From JANPJV01 sp031425695 (GTDB lineage Bacteria; Pseudomonadota; Gammaproteobacteria; Xanthomonadales; SZUA-5), in assembly GCA_031425695.1 (NCBI GenBank), contig JANPJV010000185.1, positions 1 to 64,000 on the forward strand: a stretch of DNA of 64,000 bases, read 5' to 3'. Shown here piece after piece: positions 8,173-16,952 of the stretch. The translations under genes and the position numbers were made by a program. The notes beneath the pieces were generated by a model. It was not told the DNA's origin. It was given only the letters and a program-made list of their open reading frames with translations, and ran no database searches. Every line of letters begins with the position of its first letter. Positions within the stretch are counted from its first letter, which is position 1.

Positions 8173-9729
8173 CTACGAACTGCAGGACAGCATCGAGCAG
8201 CCCGCCCGTTCGCGCGCCCATTCCGGGCGGCGCGCGGCGAAGCGCTCGAAGCCCGGCTGCTCGGTGTACGGGTTTTCGAGCACCTTCATCAGCGTATGCA
8301 GTTCCGCGAGGTCGCCCTTTTCCGCGGCGTCGATGGCCTGCTGAGCGAGGTAGTTGCGCGGTACGAAACGTGGGTTGACCGCGTTCATCGCTGCGGCGCG
8401 CACCGCGTCCGGGCGGCCGATCTGGGCGAGCCGCTGTGCGTAGCGAACCAGCCAATCCTCGAGCGCCGTGGCGTTGTCCGCGCGCCGCGCCGGATCGTAG
8501 AAAGCCGCATCGAGCACGTCGAGCCGTGGCGCCCGCACATCCAGCTGCGCGAGCCCGCGATAGGTGAGGGTCATATCCATCTCGGCCCGTTGCATGAGCT
8601 CGTCGAGCTCGCTGGCGAGCGCCATCTCGGCCGGGCCGCCGTTTTCGATGCCGAGCTTGGCGCAACTCATGCGCGTGTGCTCGGCTGCGAACACTTCTAC
8701 GTAGTGATCGAGCCCCGCATGCAGCGTCTCGGGATCCGGGAACAGCGGCGTCAGGGCGCCGGCGAGCGCGCGAAGGTTCCAATGGGCGATCTGCGGCTGC
8801 CGACCGTAGGCATAGCGGCGCCCCTGTGCATCCGTCGTATTCGGAGTCCACTCGGGGTCGAAGTTCTCGAGCCAGCCGTAGGGACCGTAATCGATGGTGA
8901 GGCCGAGGATCGAGAGGTTGTCGGTGTTCATGACCCCATGCACGAAGCCGACGCGCAACCAGTGCGCGATCATGACCGCCGTGCGTGCAGCGACCTCGTG
9001 GAAAAAATCCGCCCGGCGTTGTTCCACCGGACCGGTCAGGTGCGGGTAGTCGCGGGCGAGCGTGAAGTCGACCAGCTTTTCGAGCAGGGCCACATCGCCG
9101 CGCGAGGTCGGCAGCTCGTAGTTGCCGAAGCGCAGGAACGAGGGGGCGACGCGACACACGATTGCCCCCGGCTCGGCGCGGGGATTGCCGTTGTAGAACA
9201 TGTCTCGTACGACTTCGTCGCCGCTGGCGAGCAGGCACAGCGCGCGGGTCGTCGGCACGCCGAGCGCATGCATGGCCTCGCTGCACATGAACTCGCGCAG
9301 GGACGAACGCAGCACCGCGCGCCCGTCCGCACGCCGCGAGTAGGGGGTCGGGCCGGCGCCCTTGAGCTGCAGCTCGTGGCGGGCACCATCGGCGCCCAGC
9401 ACCTCGCCGAGCGCAATCGCACGGCCGTCGCCCAGTTGTCCTGCCCAATGCCCGAATTGATGCCCGCCGTACGCAGCCGCGTAGCTCTCCATTCCCGGGA
9501 GCAGGGTGTTGCCGGAAAAGGCCGCCAGGAACTCGGGCGATTGCACTTCGGTTTCGGTGAGCCCGAGCGCCTCGGCGACATCACGCGACCAAGCCAGCAG
9601 CCGCGGTGCAGCCACCGGCGTGGGGCTCACCCAGGAATACGCAGCACCCTCGACCTGCCGCAGCCGCGCACTGCGCTCGGGGTCGCCGGGCAGCTCGCGT
9701 AGCAAGCGGTTGTCGAAACGCAGGGGCAT
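8173..9729 (-). CDS. selO: Protein adenylyltransferase SelO (YdiU/UPF0061)
   Basis: This 518-residue pseudokinase-fold enzyme transfers AMP from ATP to protein Ser/Thr/Tyr residues, as shown for E. coli and human SelO. Recognisable blocks include YAAAYGGHQFGHWAGQLGDGRAIALGE, ELQLKGAGPTPYSR.ADGRAVLRSSLREF and GFVHGVMNTDNLSILGLTIDYGPYGWLE. The C-terminus ends in a CSS tripeptide, a Cys (not Sec) in the place of the redox residue of the family. The ATG at 9729 (MPLRFDNR) fits the family N-terminus; the longer reading frame upstream is not homologous. Confidence 0.95.
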   Translation of the reverse strand: MPLRFDNRLLRELPGDPERSARLRQVEGAAYSWVSPTPVAAPRLLAWSRDVAEALGLTETEVQSPEFLAAFSGNTLLPGMESYAAAYGGHQFGHWAGQLGDGRAIALGEVLGADGARHELQLKGAGPTPYSRRADGRAVLRSSLREFMCSEAMHALGVPTTRALCLLASGDEVVRDMFYNGNPRAEPGAIVCRVAPSFLRFGNYELPTSRGDVALLEKLVDFTLARDYPHLTGPVEQRRADFFHEVAARTAVMIAHWLRVGFVHGVMNTDNLSILGLTIDYGPYGWLENFDPEWTPNTTDAQGRRYAYGRQPQIAHWNLRALAGALTPLFPDPETLHAGLDHYVEVFAAEHTRMSCAKLGIENGGPAEMALASELDELMQRAEMDMTLTYRGLAQLDVRAPRLDVLDAAFYDPARRADNATALEDWLVRYAQRLAQIGRPDAVRAAAMNAVNPRFVPRNYLAQQAIDAAEKGDLAELHTLMKVLENPYTEQPGFERFAARRPEWARERAGCSMLSCSS

Positions 9730-9796
9730 GGTTCGATCCTGGCGGAAGTGAGAGCGCCATGATGCAACCGCATCGCGCAAGTGTCGCGTGAGCACT

Positions 9797-9940
9797 ATTT
9801 GGAGTGCGGCGCTCGGCGCCGCTTTGGATGCTCTTGCTCGATTTGCGTCAGTCCTCAGGCGACCCGAACCCGCAAGCGGTCGTCCAAACGCTGGAGACGA
9901 GACAGCATCCAAATGCGGCGCAGAGCGCCGCACTCCAAAT
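9797..9940. repeat. Family E REP doublet
   Basis: Arms ATTTGGAGTGCGGCGCT and AGCGCCGCACTCCAAAT enclose about 90 bases that themselves contain a shorter inverted match (GATGC...GCATC). It separates selO from the PspB-like gene, and its right boundary touches the stop codon (TGA, 9940-9942) of the latter. Related copies are near 24139 and 49466. Confidence 0.85.
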
Positions 9941-10185
9941 CAAGCAGCGTCGCGCAGCGCCTCGATCCGGCGGCGCAGCTCGAACTTGGGCTCGGTGACG
10001 ATGGCCTCGAGCGTTGCAATGCGCGCCCGCAGGTCTTCGATCTCGCGCTGCTGCGCATCGGCCCCGTGCGCAAAGCCGTCCAGGCGCTGTCCCCGGCGCT
10101 GCTCATTGAGTTTGAACCAGCGATTGGCCATCCCACCCAAAGTCGAGATGAAGACGATCGCGACCACCATGGTGAAGACATCCAT
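9940..10185 (-). CDS. Small membrane-anchored coiled-coil protein, PspB-like
   Basis: This 81-residue protein starts MDVFTMVVAIVF, with one N-terminal transmembrane helix (about residues 4-20). A charged helix follows with heptad-like spacing (QQREIEDLRARIATLEAIV, about 45-64) and a basic tail (ELRRRIEALRDA). This layout and the RIxxLExI block resemble PspB, the envelope-stress partner of PspA/PspC, but no pspA, pspC or pspF is nearby, so the family call is tentative. The upstream in-frame extension to 10245 lacks conserved character. Confidence 0.6.
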   Translation of the reverse strand: MDVFTMVVAIVFISTLGGMANRWFKLNEQRRGQRLDGFAHGADAQQREIEDLRARIATLEAIVTEPKFELRRRIEALRDAA

Positions 10186-10283
10186 CTGCTTTTGAGCTCC
10201 TGTGACTGCGAGGCGACATATTATGCCAACGCGGCCGGCGCGCATGGGCCGCAGGTCATGCTCTGGCTGCTTGCTCTTACTGC

Positions 10284-10309
10284 GTGGGTCCGGACCTTGT
10301 CCGGACGCT
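10284..10309 (+). repeat. Family A REP single arm
   Basis: A single arm GTGGGTCCGGACCTTGTCCG + GACGCT lies directly beside a family B doublet, giving a composite of two families. Confidence 0.8.
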
Positions 10310-10318
10310 CTCGCATTT

Positions 10319-10404
10319 GTAGGGCATGTTGTTCGCGATGCGGACTACTTTGCGCTTTGCCCTCAATCGTCAAGTAGTCCGCTGCCGCGGACAACCTGAC
10401 CTAC
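10319..10404. repeat. Family B REP doublet
   Basis: Inverted arms GTAGGGCATGTTG and CAACCTGACCTAC with inner palindromes enclose about 20 bases. It lies between the PspB-like gene and the thioesterase gene, ten bases after a family A arm. Confidence 0.8.
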
Positions 10405-10441
10405 GAAAGCAAGCAGGCTTCGAGGACGCCCGCACCAGCCC

Positions 10442-10936
10442 TCAAACCCCGCGTTTCGCCAAGAACGCCCGGCGCTCTTCCTCCACCGCGCTGCGCAACT
10501 GCATCAGCCGTTGCGCATAGGCCTGCAGCTCGCGCTCTTCATCGGTTTTCGGCACGTAGACCGGTACCGGGACCGCCTTGCCGTCGTCGCCAATCGCCAC
10601 GAAAACCACGATGCAGTGGGTATTGCGCTGGCGCGTGTCGGCGCCGGCGCGCGGGTTGCTGGCGTGGACGTCGACGCCGATGTGCATGGAGCTGGAACCC
10701 GTGTGCAGCAGGCGCGCACTGACTTCAACCAGGCTGCCGATCGGCACCGGCGCCTCGAACTGGATGCCGCCGACATAAACAGTGACGGCGTAATGCCCGC
10801 TCCAGCCGACCGCCAGCGCATACGCCGCCTGGTCGATCCAGCCCATGACGGTGCCGCCGAAGACCTTGCCGCCGTAGTTGACGTCTCTGGGCTGCGCCAG
10901 GAAGCGCAGCGTGATTTCGCGTTGGGTTCCGGCCAT
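10442..10936 (-). CDS. Acyl-CoA thioesterase, hotdog fold (YciA type)
   Basis: This 164-residue cytoplasmic enzyme hydrolyses acyl-CoA thioesters. The hotdog signature is clear: FLAQPRDVNYGGKVFGGTVMGWIDQAAY with the catalytic Asp in GWIDQAA, then VEVSARLLHTGSSSMHIGVDVHA. The family forms hexamers and generally prefers short to medium acyl chains; the specificity cannot be read here. The ATG at 10936 has GAGAGG upstream and fits the family start better than an alternative start at 10957. It is the only gene on its strand between repeat elements. Confidence 0.9.
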   Translation of the reverse strand: MAGTQREITLRFLAQPRDVNYGGKVFGGTVMGWIDQAAYALAVGWSGHYAVTVYVGGIQFEAPVPIGSLVEVSARLLHTGSSSMHIGVDVHASNPRAGADTRQRNTHCIVVFVAIGDDGKAVPVPVYVPKTDEERELQAYAQRLMQLRSAVEEERRAFLAKRGV

Positions 10937-10960
10937 GGCGAGCCTCTCGACCGACAAAAA

Positions 10961-11092
10961 GAGCGGGCGGGAAGGAAGCGAAGGAAAGAAGCAAGGAAGC
11001 GAAGGACAGCAAGCGCCAGGAGGACCGTGGAAGCAGTTGCGGCTCTACTTCGCTACTCTCTGCTTTTCCTTCGCTTCCTTCCCGTCCCGCTC
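10961..11092. repeat. Family M inverted repeat
   Basis: Arms GAGCGGGCGGGAAGGAAGCG... and the inverse CGCTTCCTTCCCGTCCCGCTC enclose about 75 bases. The left arm has extra GGAAGCGAAGGA repeats. It fills the gap between speE and the thioesterase gene. Confidence 0.82.
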
Positions 11093-11122
11093 TTTCCCCG
11101 CAGCCTATCCCGAAAGCCGCAA

Positions 11123-11983
11123 TCACGCCTCCGGGAACGCCGCCTTCATGAACTCCGGCATCGCCAAAGCAGCGCGGTGGATATCGACGTTGTAGTAGCG
11201 CGTCTCGAACTTCTTGGTCGCGGCGCCGCGCTCGCGGAAGCTGTTGAGATCGATGCCCTTGCGCGCCATCGTGCAGCTCCACCAGCCTGACGGATAGCAG
11301 GGCTGCGGGAAGCACAGCGTGCGCAGGAAGCTGAAGCCGGCGCCTTTCATCTGCGTGCGCATCGCGGTGATCAGCGGCAAGTGAATCAGCGGGGATTCGC
11401 TCTGCTGGACCAGGATGCCGCCGGGCCGCAGGGCCTTCAGGCACGACTGATAGAACGCACGATTGAAGAGACCAGCGGCCGGTCCGATCGGATCGGTCGA
11501 GTCGACGATGATCACATCGAGGCTGTCTGGCTCATGCTCGGCCATGTACTTGATGCCGTCGCCAAACTCCAGGCGCGCACGCGGATCGCCGTTGGCCGAG
11601 CACAGCTCCGGGAAGTACTGTTCGGCGAGCCGGGTCACGCGCTCGTCGATCTCGCACTGCACCGCTTCCTCGACTTCCTCGTGCTTGAGCACTTCCTTGA
11701 GCGTGCCGCAGTCGCCGCCGCCGATCACCACCACGCGTTTGGCGCGCGGATGTGTGAACAAGGCCGGGTGCGACATCATCTCGTGGTACAGGAAATTGTC
11801 GCGCGTGGTCAGCATCACGCAGCCATCGATGACCATCAGGTTGCCCCAATCGGTGGTCTCGTAGATATCGATGGTCTGATACGGGGTCTTTTCCGAATGC
11901 AACATGCGCTTGATCTTGAACGAGATCGCGGAGTTGGATCCTTCGTGCGCTTCGGAAAACCAGTTTTCATCAAGAACGTGCAT
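11123..11983 (-). CDS. speE: Spermidine synthase (polyamine aminopropyltransferase)
   Basis: This 286-residue enzyme transfers an aminopropyl group from decarboxylated SAM to putrescine. Motifs seen are the SAM-binding GGGDCGTLKEVLKH (about residues 80-93), IVDSTDPIGPA with the catalytic Asp, and the C-terminal RYYNVDIHRAAL block. The variation GGGDCG for the more common GGGDGG does not remove known catalytic residues. The start is an ATG with AAGAGG upstream. A speD (SAM decarboxylase) gene is not in the window. Confidence 0.95.
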   Translation of the reverse strand: MHVLDENWFSEAHEGSNSAISFKIKRMLHSEKTPYQTIDIYETTDWGNLMVIDGCVMLTTRDNFLYHEMMSHPALFTHPRAKRVVVIGGGDCGTLKEVLKHEEVEEAVQCEIDERVTRLAEQYFPELCSANGDPRARLEFGDGIKYMAEHEPDSLDVIIVDSTDPIGPAAGLFNRAFYQSCLKALRPGGILVQQSESPLIHLPLITAMRTQMKGAGFSFLRTLCFPQPCYPSGWWSCTMARKGIDLNSFRERGAATKKFETRYYNVDIHRAALAMPEFMKAAFPEA

Positions 11984-12041
11984 CGGGGCAAACGCCTCTT
12001 CTAAGGGGCTTATCGTGGTTGCTCGGCAGTCACGCTGCTGC

Positions 12042-12069
12042 GAACGCCGCTGCGTCCGAAGCGGCGTTC
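12042..12069. promoter_or_regulatory. Hairpin in the speE leader region
   Basis: A perfect 10-base inverted repeat (GAACGCCGCT / AGCGGCGTTC, 8-base loop) lies about 58 bases upstream of the speE start codon. It could be a 5' UTR hairpin or part of the divergent promoter region. No terminator T-run is present on either side. The remaining bases between speE and the M28 gene (11984-12314) show no gene or other signal. Confidence 0.4.
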
Positions 12070-12314
12070 ACGGAACACACGGGCTGCCGGCGGATACGCG
12101 AGCTGTCGATTCTAACCGTTAAAGCGAGCCGACCACCGACTGCCCAGGGCGAGATCGTAACGAAAGCAAACGCAATCGCGCGCCTGGCGGGGCCAGCAAA
12201 GTGCGATACGGGCCTGAATGCGAGGTGTGCGGCCGGTCGCGGAAGCACACTTGGTTCCTGGACAAAGGCCGTCTGACCACCCACATTGCAGTGATCTGCG
12301 GGCAGGAAACGGCA

Positions 12315-13676
12315 TTGACTCAACTTTCATGGCTCTACGGCGTGCTCGGATTGGCCCTGCTGGCGATGGCTCCGGCTGTCACGGCCGAGCCGGTTTCGCG
12401 TCTCGTCGATGTGCGTACCGCGGGCGCTGAGCGGGTTGCTGCGCTCAAATCAATGCGTGGGGTCGAGTGGTGGCTCGAGCTCGGAGATCACCTGTTGCTG
12501 ACCGGCGAGCGTAAAGAGCTCGACCGGGTGGCGGAGCGGACGGCGGACGCCTGGCCCGCGCTCGATCCCGCGGCACTGGTGCTGGAAGCGCGCGGTTGCG
12601 GCTTCGATGGCACCAAGCATCTCCCGGCGATTGCCGAGGCCGGGCGCTTTGCGCTCGTGCGTGTGCCGCCATCGCTGGCGAAGTATCCGGTGCCCGGGCG
12701 CGACTGGCGCCCGGTGCAGGTCAATTCCAGCTATGCACGGCTGTGGTCGAATGATCCGGCGAAGGCCGCCGCCGGCAGCGCGGGTCCCGATCCGCTGGTA
12801 CAGCCGCTGGTCGACGCGGTCAATCCAAGCGGGTGGGTTTCGCGTTTCACGACCCTCGCGGGCTACAACCGCAACACCTTCGGTGCTGGCAGGGTGCAGG
12901 CGCGCGACTGGCTGGTTGCCCAATTCCAGGGGATCGCCGGCGTCGACAGCGTGACCGTGCCGAGCTTCAGCTTCAGCTACAGCGCCCAGCAGTACACGGC
13001 CGAGAACGTGCTCGCGCGCATGCCCGGCACGCGGCGGCCGAACGAATGGGTGATCGTTGGCGGCCACTATGATTCGCGCAATCCCAACAATGGCCCGGGC
13101 GGCAGCAATCCCTCACCGGGCGCGGAGGACAACGCCACGGGGTGCGCCGGCGTGATCGAAATGGCGCGCGTGCTGAGCCGTTTCCGTCCGGAGCGCACGG
13201 TGCTCTTCATGTGTTACGCCGGCGAGGAGCAGGGCCTCTATGGCTCGTCCGCCCATGTGGCGGCGTTGCAGCAAGCCGGTGATGTCGCGCGGGTCGTGTA
13301 CATGCTCAACATGGACATGATCGGCTACAGCGGCGATGCCGATCTCGATGTCCTGGTCGAGAGCACCAGTCTTGGCGCCGCCTCGTTTGCCCGTTTCGGC
13401 GCCCTCGCCGCGATGTATGCGCCGAGCCTGCGGCTGGTGACCAGCCTGAGCCCGTGCTGTTCCGACCATATGCCGTACTTGAACGCGGGCATTCCAGGCG
13501 CGCTGACGATTGCCAATGACTGGGGCTCCTACCCGCACTATCACCAGGCCACCGACGTGCCCGCCAATGTCACCAATGCACAGGCCATGGGCGGCAACCT
13601 CCTGCGCATGAACGCGGCCTTCCTGGCCGAAACCGCCCTGGCGTCGGACCGCATGTTCGCGGATGGCCTGGAGTAG
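12315..13676 (+). CDS. Secreted zinc aminopeptidase, M28 family
   Basis: This 453-residue exported metallopeptidase probably trims peptides outside the cytoplasm. A signal peptide (WLYGVLGLALLAMAPAVTA) follows directly on a TTG start at 12315, which has AGGAA upstream; the first ATG (12201) would put about 38 extra residues before the signal, so TTG was preferred. The M28 zinc ligands are visible in order: His in GGHYDS, Asp in GAEDNATG, the catalytic Glu pair in AGEEQGL, Asp in NMDMIG, and a C-terminal His in PHYHQATD. The protein ends in MFADGLE, a variant of a tail shared with other exported proteins here. Confidence 0.9.
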   Translation: MTQLSWLYGVLGLALLAMAPAVTAEPVSRLVDVRTAGAERVAALKSMRGVEWWLELGDHLLLTGERKELDRVAERTADAWPALDPAALVLEARGCGFDGTKHLPAIAEAGRFALVRVPPSLAKYPVPGRDWRPVQVNSSYARLWSNDPAKAAAGSAGPDPLVQPLVDAVNPSGWVSRFTTLAGYNRNTFGAGRVQARDWLVAQFQGIAGVDSVTVPSFSFSYSAQQYTAENVLARMPGTRRPNEWVIVGGHYDSRNPNNGPGGSNPSPGAEDNATGCAGVIEMARVLSRFRPERTVLFMCYAGEEQGLYGSSAHVAALQQAGDVARVVYMLNMDMIGYSGDADLDVLVESTSLGAASFARFGALAAMYAPSLRLVTSLSPCCSDHMPYLNAGIPGALTIANDWGSYPHYHQATDVPANVTNAQAMGGNLLRMNAAFLAETALASDRMFADGLE

Positions 13677-13688
13677 CTTTTGCTTTGT

Positions 13689-13836
13689 GTGGGCTCGGAG
13701 GTTGTCCGGACTTTATCCGTGGCAGGAAGGAAGAGCGTTCGGACAAGGTCCGAACCCACGTGGAGCAGAGCAGATGCGTTCGGACAAGGTCCGAACCCAC
13801 GTGGAGCAGAAGCGTTCGGAGCAGGTTCGAACCCGC
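13689..13836. repeat. Family A REP cluster (four arms)
   Basis: One degenerate forward arm (GTGGGCTCGGAGGTTGTCCG) is followed by three inverted arms at 13734, 13775 and 13811. The unit (CGTTCGGACAAGGTCCG...CCCACGTGGAGCAGA) is therefore tandemly repeated with a period of about 40 bases. The last arm has drifted (GAGCAGGTTCGAACCCGC). Confidence 0.85.
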
Positions 13837-13976
13837 CAAGGGGTCTTAACCGACCAGGGACTTAAACCACAAAGCCTCCCACCTGAACGTTCCGCCCAGC
13901 CCTGCACGCCATCTTCAGGGCGCCTGGATATCCTGGTTTGACGCGTTCCTCTACGGGCGCTCACAGGAGCTCACCA

Positions 13977-14348
13977 ATGACTAGATTCTCCATTCTGACG
14001 ACAGCAATCGCGACTGCGGCACTGGTTTTCGGCGCTGGCGCCGTCTCCGCGGGCACGCTCGACTCGGTCGTCAACATCCAGAACAACTCGAGCTGGGAAA
14101 TCCATCAGGTTTATGTCTCGCCCATCGATAAAGCCGAATGGGGCGACAACTTGCTCAAGGGCAATGTGGTCGAGGCCAAGGGCGGCAGCGTCGAGATCTT
14201 CAAGATTGCCTGCGATACCTACGACGTGCGCCTGATCGACGAGGACGGCGGCGAGTGTGTCGTCCCCGACATCTCCCTGTGCGCCGAAAAGGACGCTTGG
14301 GTGATCGAAGACGAGGATCTGCTCGCCTGTCAGGCAAATACTGAGTAA
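13977..14348 (+). CDS. Small secreted acidic protein of unknown function
   Basis: This 123-residue protein has a clear signal peptide (about residues 1-25, ending AVSAG) and a strong Shine-Dalgarno (CACAGGAG). The mature part has the pattern NNSSWEIHQVYVSPIDKAEWGDNLL, followed by IACDTYDVRLIDEDGGECVV and a C-terminal acidic Cys-containing stretch. I recall similar exported proteins with an 'I..LYVSP....WGDDVLG' core and a DEDGDEC motif in many proteobacteria, without assigned function. Four Cys in the mature part (around residues 75-120) could form disulfides. It stands alone between a REP cluster and a convergent gene. Confidence 0.75.
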   Translation: MTRFSILTTAIATAALVFGAGAVSAGTLDSVVNIQNNSSWEIHQVYVSPIDKAEWGDNLLKGNVVEAKGGSVEIFKIACDTYDVRLIDEDGGECVVPDISLCAEKDAWVIEDEDLLACQANTE

Positions 14349-14392
14349 TGCCCTTCCAGCGGGAGCGCCCTTGGCCGCTCCCGCTGTCTCCG

Positions 14393-14866
14393 TCACCCCA
14401 TCAGCCCGAACAGCGTGGTCACTACCCACCACATCAGGGCGATCCCGAGCACCGCCAGCAGGATCAATACCAGCACCACCACGGCGACCAGGCCGCGGCT
14501 GGTGGTGCGCGTGCGCTGGGGTTGGGCAAGATGGGCTTCGAGCAGGTCGGCATTGCGCAGGTTCGCGCGCCAGCCGAGGTCGAAAAGATCACCCAGGATC
14601 GGAATCGCGCCGATGACGGTGTCGACCCCGAGATTGAAGAGCATGCGCGCAAGCACCGAACGCGACGCGCCCTGACGCGCAGCCGTCACCACGATCGCGC
14701 CCGAGAGCGCCGCGCCGGTCAGGTCGCCGATGCCGGGAATCAGCCCCAGCAGCGCATCCAGCCCGACCTTGATATTGGTGCCCGGGATGGTGAACGCGGC
14801 ATCCAGCAACTGCGCCAGCCGCCGCGTGATGCGCACCGAATCGATATCACTCGCGGGTGTGGACAA
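14393..14866 (-). CDS. DUF4112 membrane protein
   Basis: This 157-residue protein carries the DUF4112 signature: RLLDAAFTIPGTNIKVGLDALLGLIPGIGDLTGA, then ARMLFNLGVDTVIGAIPILGDLFDLGWRANLRN. A strongly hydrophobic C-terminal helix (about 128-155) anchors it in the membrane. The function of the family is unknown. No ATG fits; the TTG at 14866 has GAGGAG eight bases upstream and was taken as the start. It converges with the small secreted protein gene, with a 44-base gap. Confidence 0.85.
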   Translation of the reverse strand: MSTPASDIDSVRITRRLAQLLDAAFTIPGTNIKVGLDALLGLIPGIGDLTGAALSGAIVVTAARQGASRSVLARMLFNLGVDTVIGAIPILGDLFDLGWRANLRNADLLEAHLAQPQRTRTTSRGLVAVVVLVLILLAVLGIALMWWVVTTLFGLMG

Positions 14867-14962
14867 GCTTCAAGCTCCTCTTGGGTGTGTCCGACAGTGT
14901 CCCAGGGCGCGTGTTCTTGCAGCGTCGAGGCGCCGCCGACGAAAGAATCCAAAGTGAGCGGG

Positions 14963-15174
14963 ATCAACCTCAAAGCATCCGCAGACTACGCAGATGAAAA
15001 CCGAGAAGAAGCTGATAAGAGTGGATTAAATGCCCAGGCGCAGGTCGGTGGACGCGCCGTTGGTGGTTCTACGCGTGCCAGTTGCAAGCCGCTCGCTGGT
15101 GCCGGGAGGCCTCGTCTTTAATCAGCTCTTATCCGCTTTTCATCTGTGTAATCTGCGGATGCTTTGAGTTTGAT
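14963..15174. repeat. Family K long inverted repeat
   Basis: Arms of about 60 bases share AAAGCATCCGCAGA and GATGAAAA...GCTGATAAGAG with their inverses (CTCTTATC...TTTTCATC...TCTGCGGATGCTTT). They are separated by about 87 bases. The arms are lower in GC than the surroundings. It fills most of the gap 14867-15199, where no gene is seen. Confidence 0.88.
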
Positions 15175-15199
15175 CTTGCTTTTCGATATGGACGGACGA

Positions 15200-16654
15200 T
15201 CAGTCGAACCAGGTCAGAGCCAGCTCGTTGGGGACGCTGACGTGGCGCAGGCTGCTGCCGCTGACTTCGATGGTGACTTCAACGACGTGCAGGCCGAGAC
15301 CTAGCGTGCCGCCGGGTGCGTTCACTGCGCTGAGGTAGCTGGCGCTTAAGGTGCGGCTGGCGGCGGCGGCGCCTGCGGCGAGCTGCTGCATGCCGATCGC
15401 GGCCACGGGTTCGCCGTTGACGCGAATTCCCAGCAGTGCGGAGGTCAGGGTATCGGCGTTATCGCCCTGGATGCGGGTGCGTGCATTGAACAGCACGATG
15501 CCGTCGTGGCCGGGCGGGATGTAGACCTGGGCGCTGGCGAGCACCACCGTGGTCGACGGCGGCGGACACAGCGGCGCGCCGATGGTGGATGCGACGCAAC
15601 GCCAAGTGTAGGTCGAGCACGCCTGCGCCGGTCCGCTCACCGCCGAGCCGAACACGCCACCGCCGCTCGCGCTCAGCATGCGTGCACTGCCGAGCCCCCA
15701 GCAAACGCCGTTTTCGTGCGCACCGGGAAAATCGCTGCCGAAGGCCAGTTCGCTCGCGACCAGCGTCAGCGAGCGCTGCTGCCCGGGTAGCAGGCGGTGC
15801 ACGCCGTGCAGCATCACCGGGGCCTGCAGCTCGGCGTTCGGGTCGATGTCGTTGACGCTCCAGGACGCCGAATGCGTCGACTGACAGATCCCGTCGGCGC
15901 GCAGGCCGAGCAGGGCGTCACCGTGGCCGCCGTCGATGCCGCTGTCGCAGGCATGGAAAGCGCGCCCGCTCGCGAGCGTGATCACGTCGAGCGTGCGGCT
16001 GCCCTGGTTGCGCAGGCTCTGGGTCAGGACCGGCAGCAGCGGCCGGTCGGGCGCACCCTCGCGGATATCGATGTTCTGCTCCGGCGCGTAGGTGGTCACC
16101 TGGAAATTCTCACTCGGTCCGGACAACGCGGAAGACAGGATCTGCGAGTGCGGCTGCACCAGCAGCGAAAGGCCGCTGCCGGCGCCGATGCGAAAGCGCC
16201 CGGGCCGCGTCGGGTGGGCGCTGGCGACCAGCTCGATCACATGCACGCCCGCGCCGAGCGTGGCGTCGGCGAGTACATTGAACGCGTGCATGACCGGACG
16301 CTGCGTCGAGCCCCAGTCGGTCACCGCGACCGAACTCATCGATTCGTCGCCATCGATGCGGATCCGCACCGCCGCTGCGGGCGCATCCACCGGGAAGTGG
16401 CGACCGTCGGCAACCGCCACGATGCGTGTCGTCCGGCTCAGCACGATGGTGCGGCTCGCCACCACGGTCGGCGTTGTTCCGGTGATCAGCAGGTCCGCGT
16501 CGATCCGCTGGAAGCTCGACAGCGCGCGGGCGCAATCCTCGAAGCCATCCGCGCGCAGCACGTCGGGCGCGCTCAACGGGCACGCGTGGGCAGTGCTGGT
16601 GCCGAGCAGCAACCAGGCGACGAGAGTCTGCCGAACATTCAAGGGGAAGCGCAT
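15200..16654 (-). CDS. Exported protein with internally duplicated domain, unknown function
   Basis: This 484-residue protein has a signal peptide (about 1-23, ending TAHAC). Two segments, about residues 60-150 and 380-475, look alike: both begin T..VV(A/L)AS and end in a G.G.HV(I/V)E(L/V) strand, which suggests a duplicated beta-sandwich that binds or coats something outside the cell. The middle part is Cys-containing and Gly/Ser-rich. No catalytic motif was recognised. Just after the signal it contains LRADGFEDC, similar to the FADGFE tail of other exported proteins here. The start is uncertain: an ATG at 16669 is also possible, and neither has a clear ribosome site. Confidence 0.72.
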   Translation of the reverse strand: MRFPLNVRQTLVAWLLLGTSTAHACPLSAPDVLRADGFEDCARALSSFQRIDADLLITGTTPTVVASRTIVLSRTTRIVAVADGRHFPVDAPAAAVRIRIDGDESMSSVAVTDWGSTQRPVMHAFNVLADATLGAGVHVIELVASAHPTRPGRFRIGAGSGLSLLVQPHSQILSSALSGPSENFQVTTYAPEQNIDIREGAPDRPLLPVLTQSLRNQGSRTLDVITLASGRAFHACDSGIDGGHGDALLGLRADGICQSTHSASWSVNDIDPNAELQAPVMLHGVHRLLPGQQRSLTLVASELAFGSDFPGAHENGVCWGLGSARMLSASGGGVFGSAVSGPAQACSTYTWRCVASTIGAPLCPPPSTTVVLASAQVYIPPGHDGIVLFNARTRIQGDNADTLTSALLGIRVNGEPVAAIGMQQLAAGAAAASRTLSASYLSAVNAPGGTLGLGLHVVEVTIEVSGSSLRHVSVPNELALTWFD

Positions 16655-16705
16655 GCGCGAATGATGCATCGGCCATGGTGAATGCTTAGGTGGGTGCCGC
16701 CTACG

Positions 16706-16819
16706 TGGGTTCGGGCCTTGTCCGAACGCTTTGCCTACCGGTACGGAAAAGCGTCCGAACAAGGTTCGGACCCACAAGAGCAAACGCCAAGGAGCGTCCG
16801 AACAAGGTTCGGACCCACA
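16706..16819. repeat. Family A REP cluster (three arms)
   Basis: A forward arm GTGGGTTCGGGCCTTGTCCG and two inverted arms (starting 16751 and 16794) lie between two divergently read genes. The inverted arms have AACAAGGTT at the centre, a paired change that keeps the hairpin. Confidence 0.85.
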
Positions 16820-16952
16820 ACAACAAACTCGACACTGCCGTCTATCGTAAAACTCCCGTATTCATGCAGGAATTTTCTGACAAGACGCGAAAACGTCATT
16901 CTCCGAGGACTACACTCCCGCCGCTCGACTCGAGCTCGTATGGGGATACGAA

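Noticed and set aside
13811..13836. tRNA T-arm-like GCAGGTTCGAACCCGC
   Set aside because: It is a mutated family A REP arm; no acceptor, anticodon or D arm is present around it.
13689..16819. Regularly spaced repeats resembling a small CRISPR array
   Set aside because: Arms occur in both orientations, spacers vary in length, no leader or cas gene is present, and the arms are self-palindromic like REPs.
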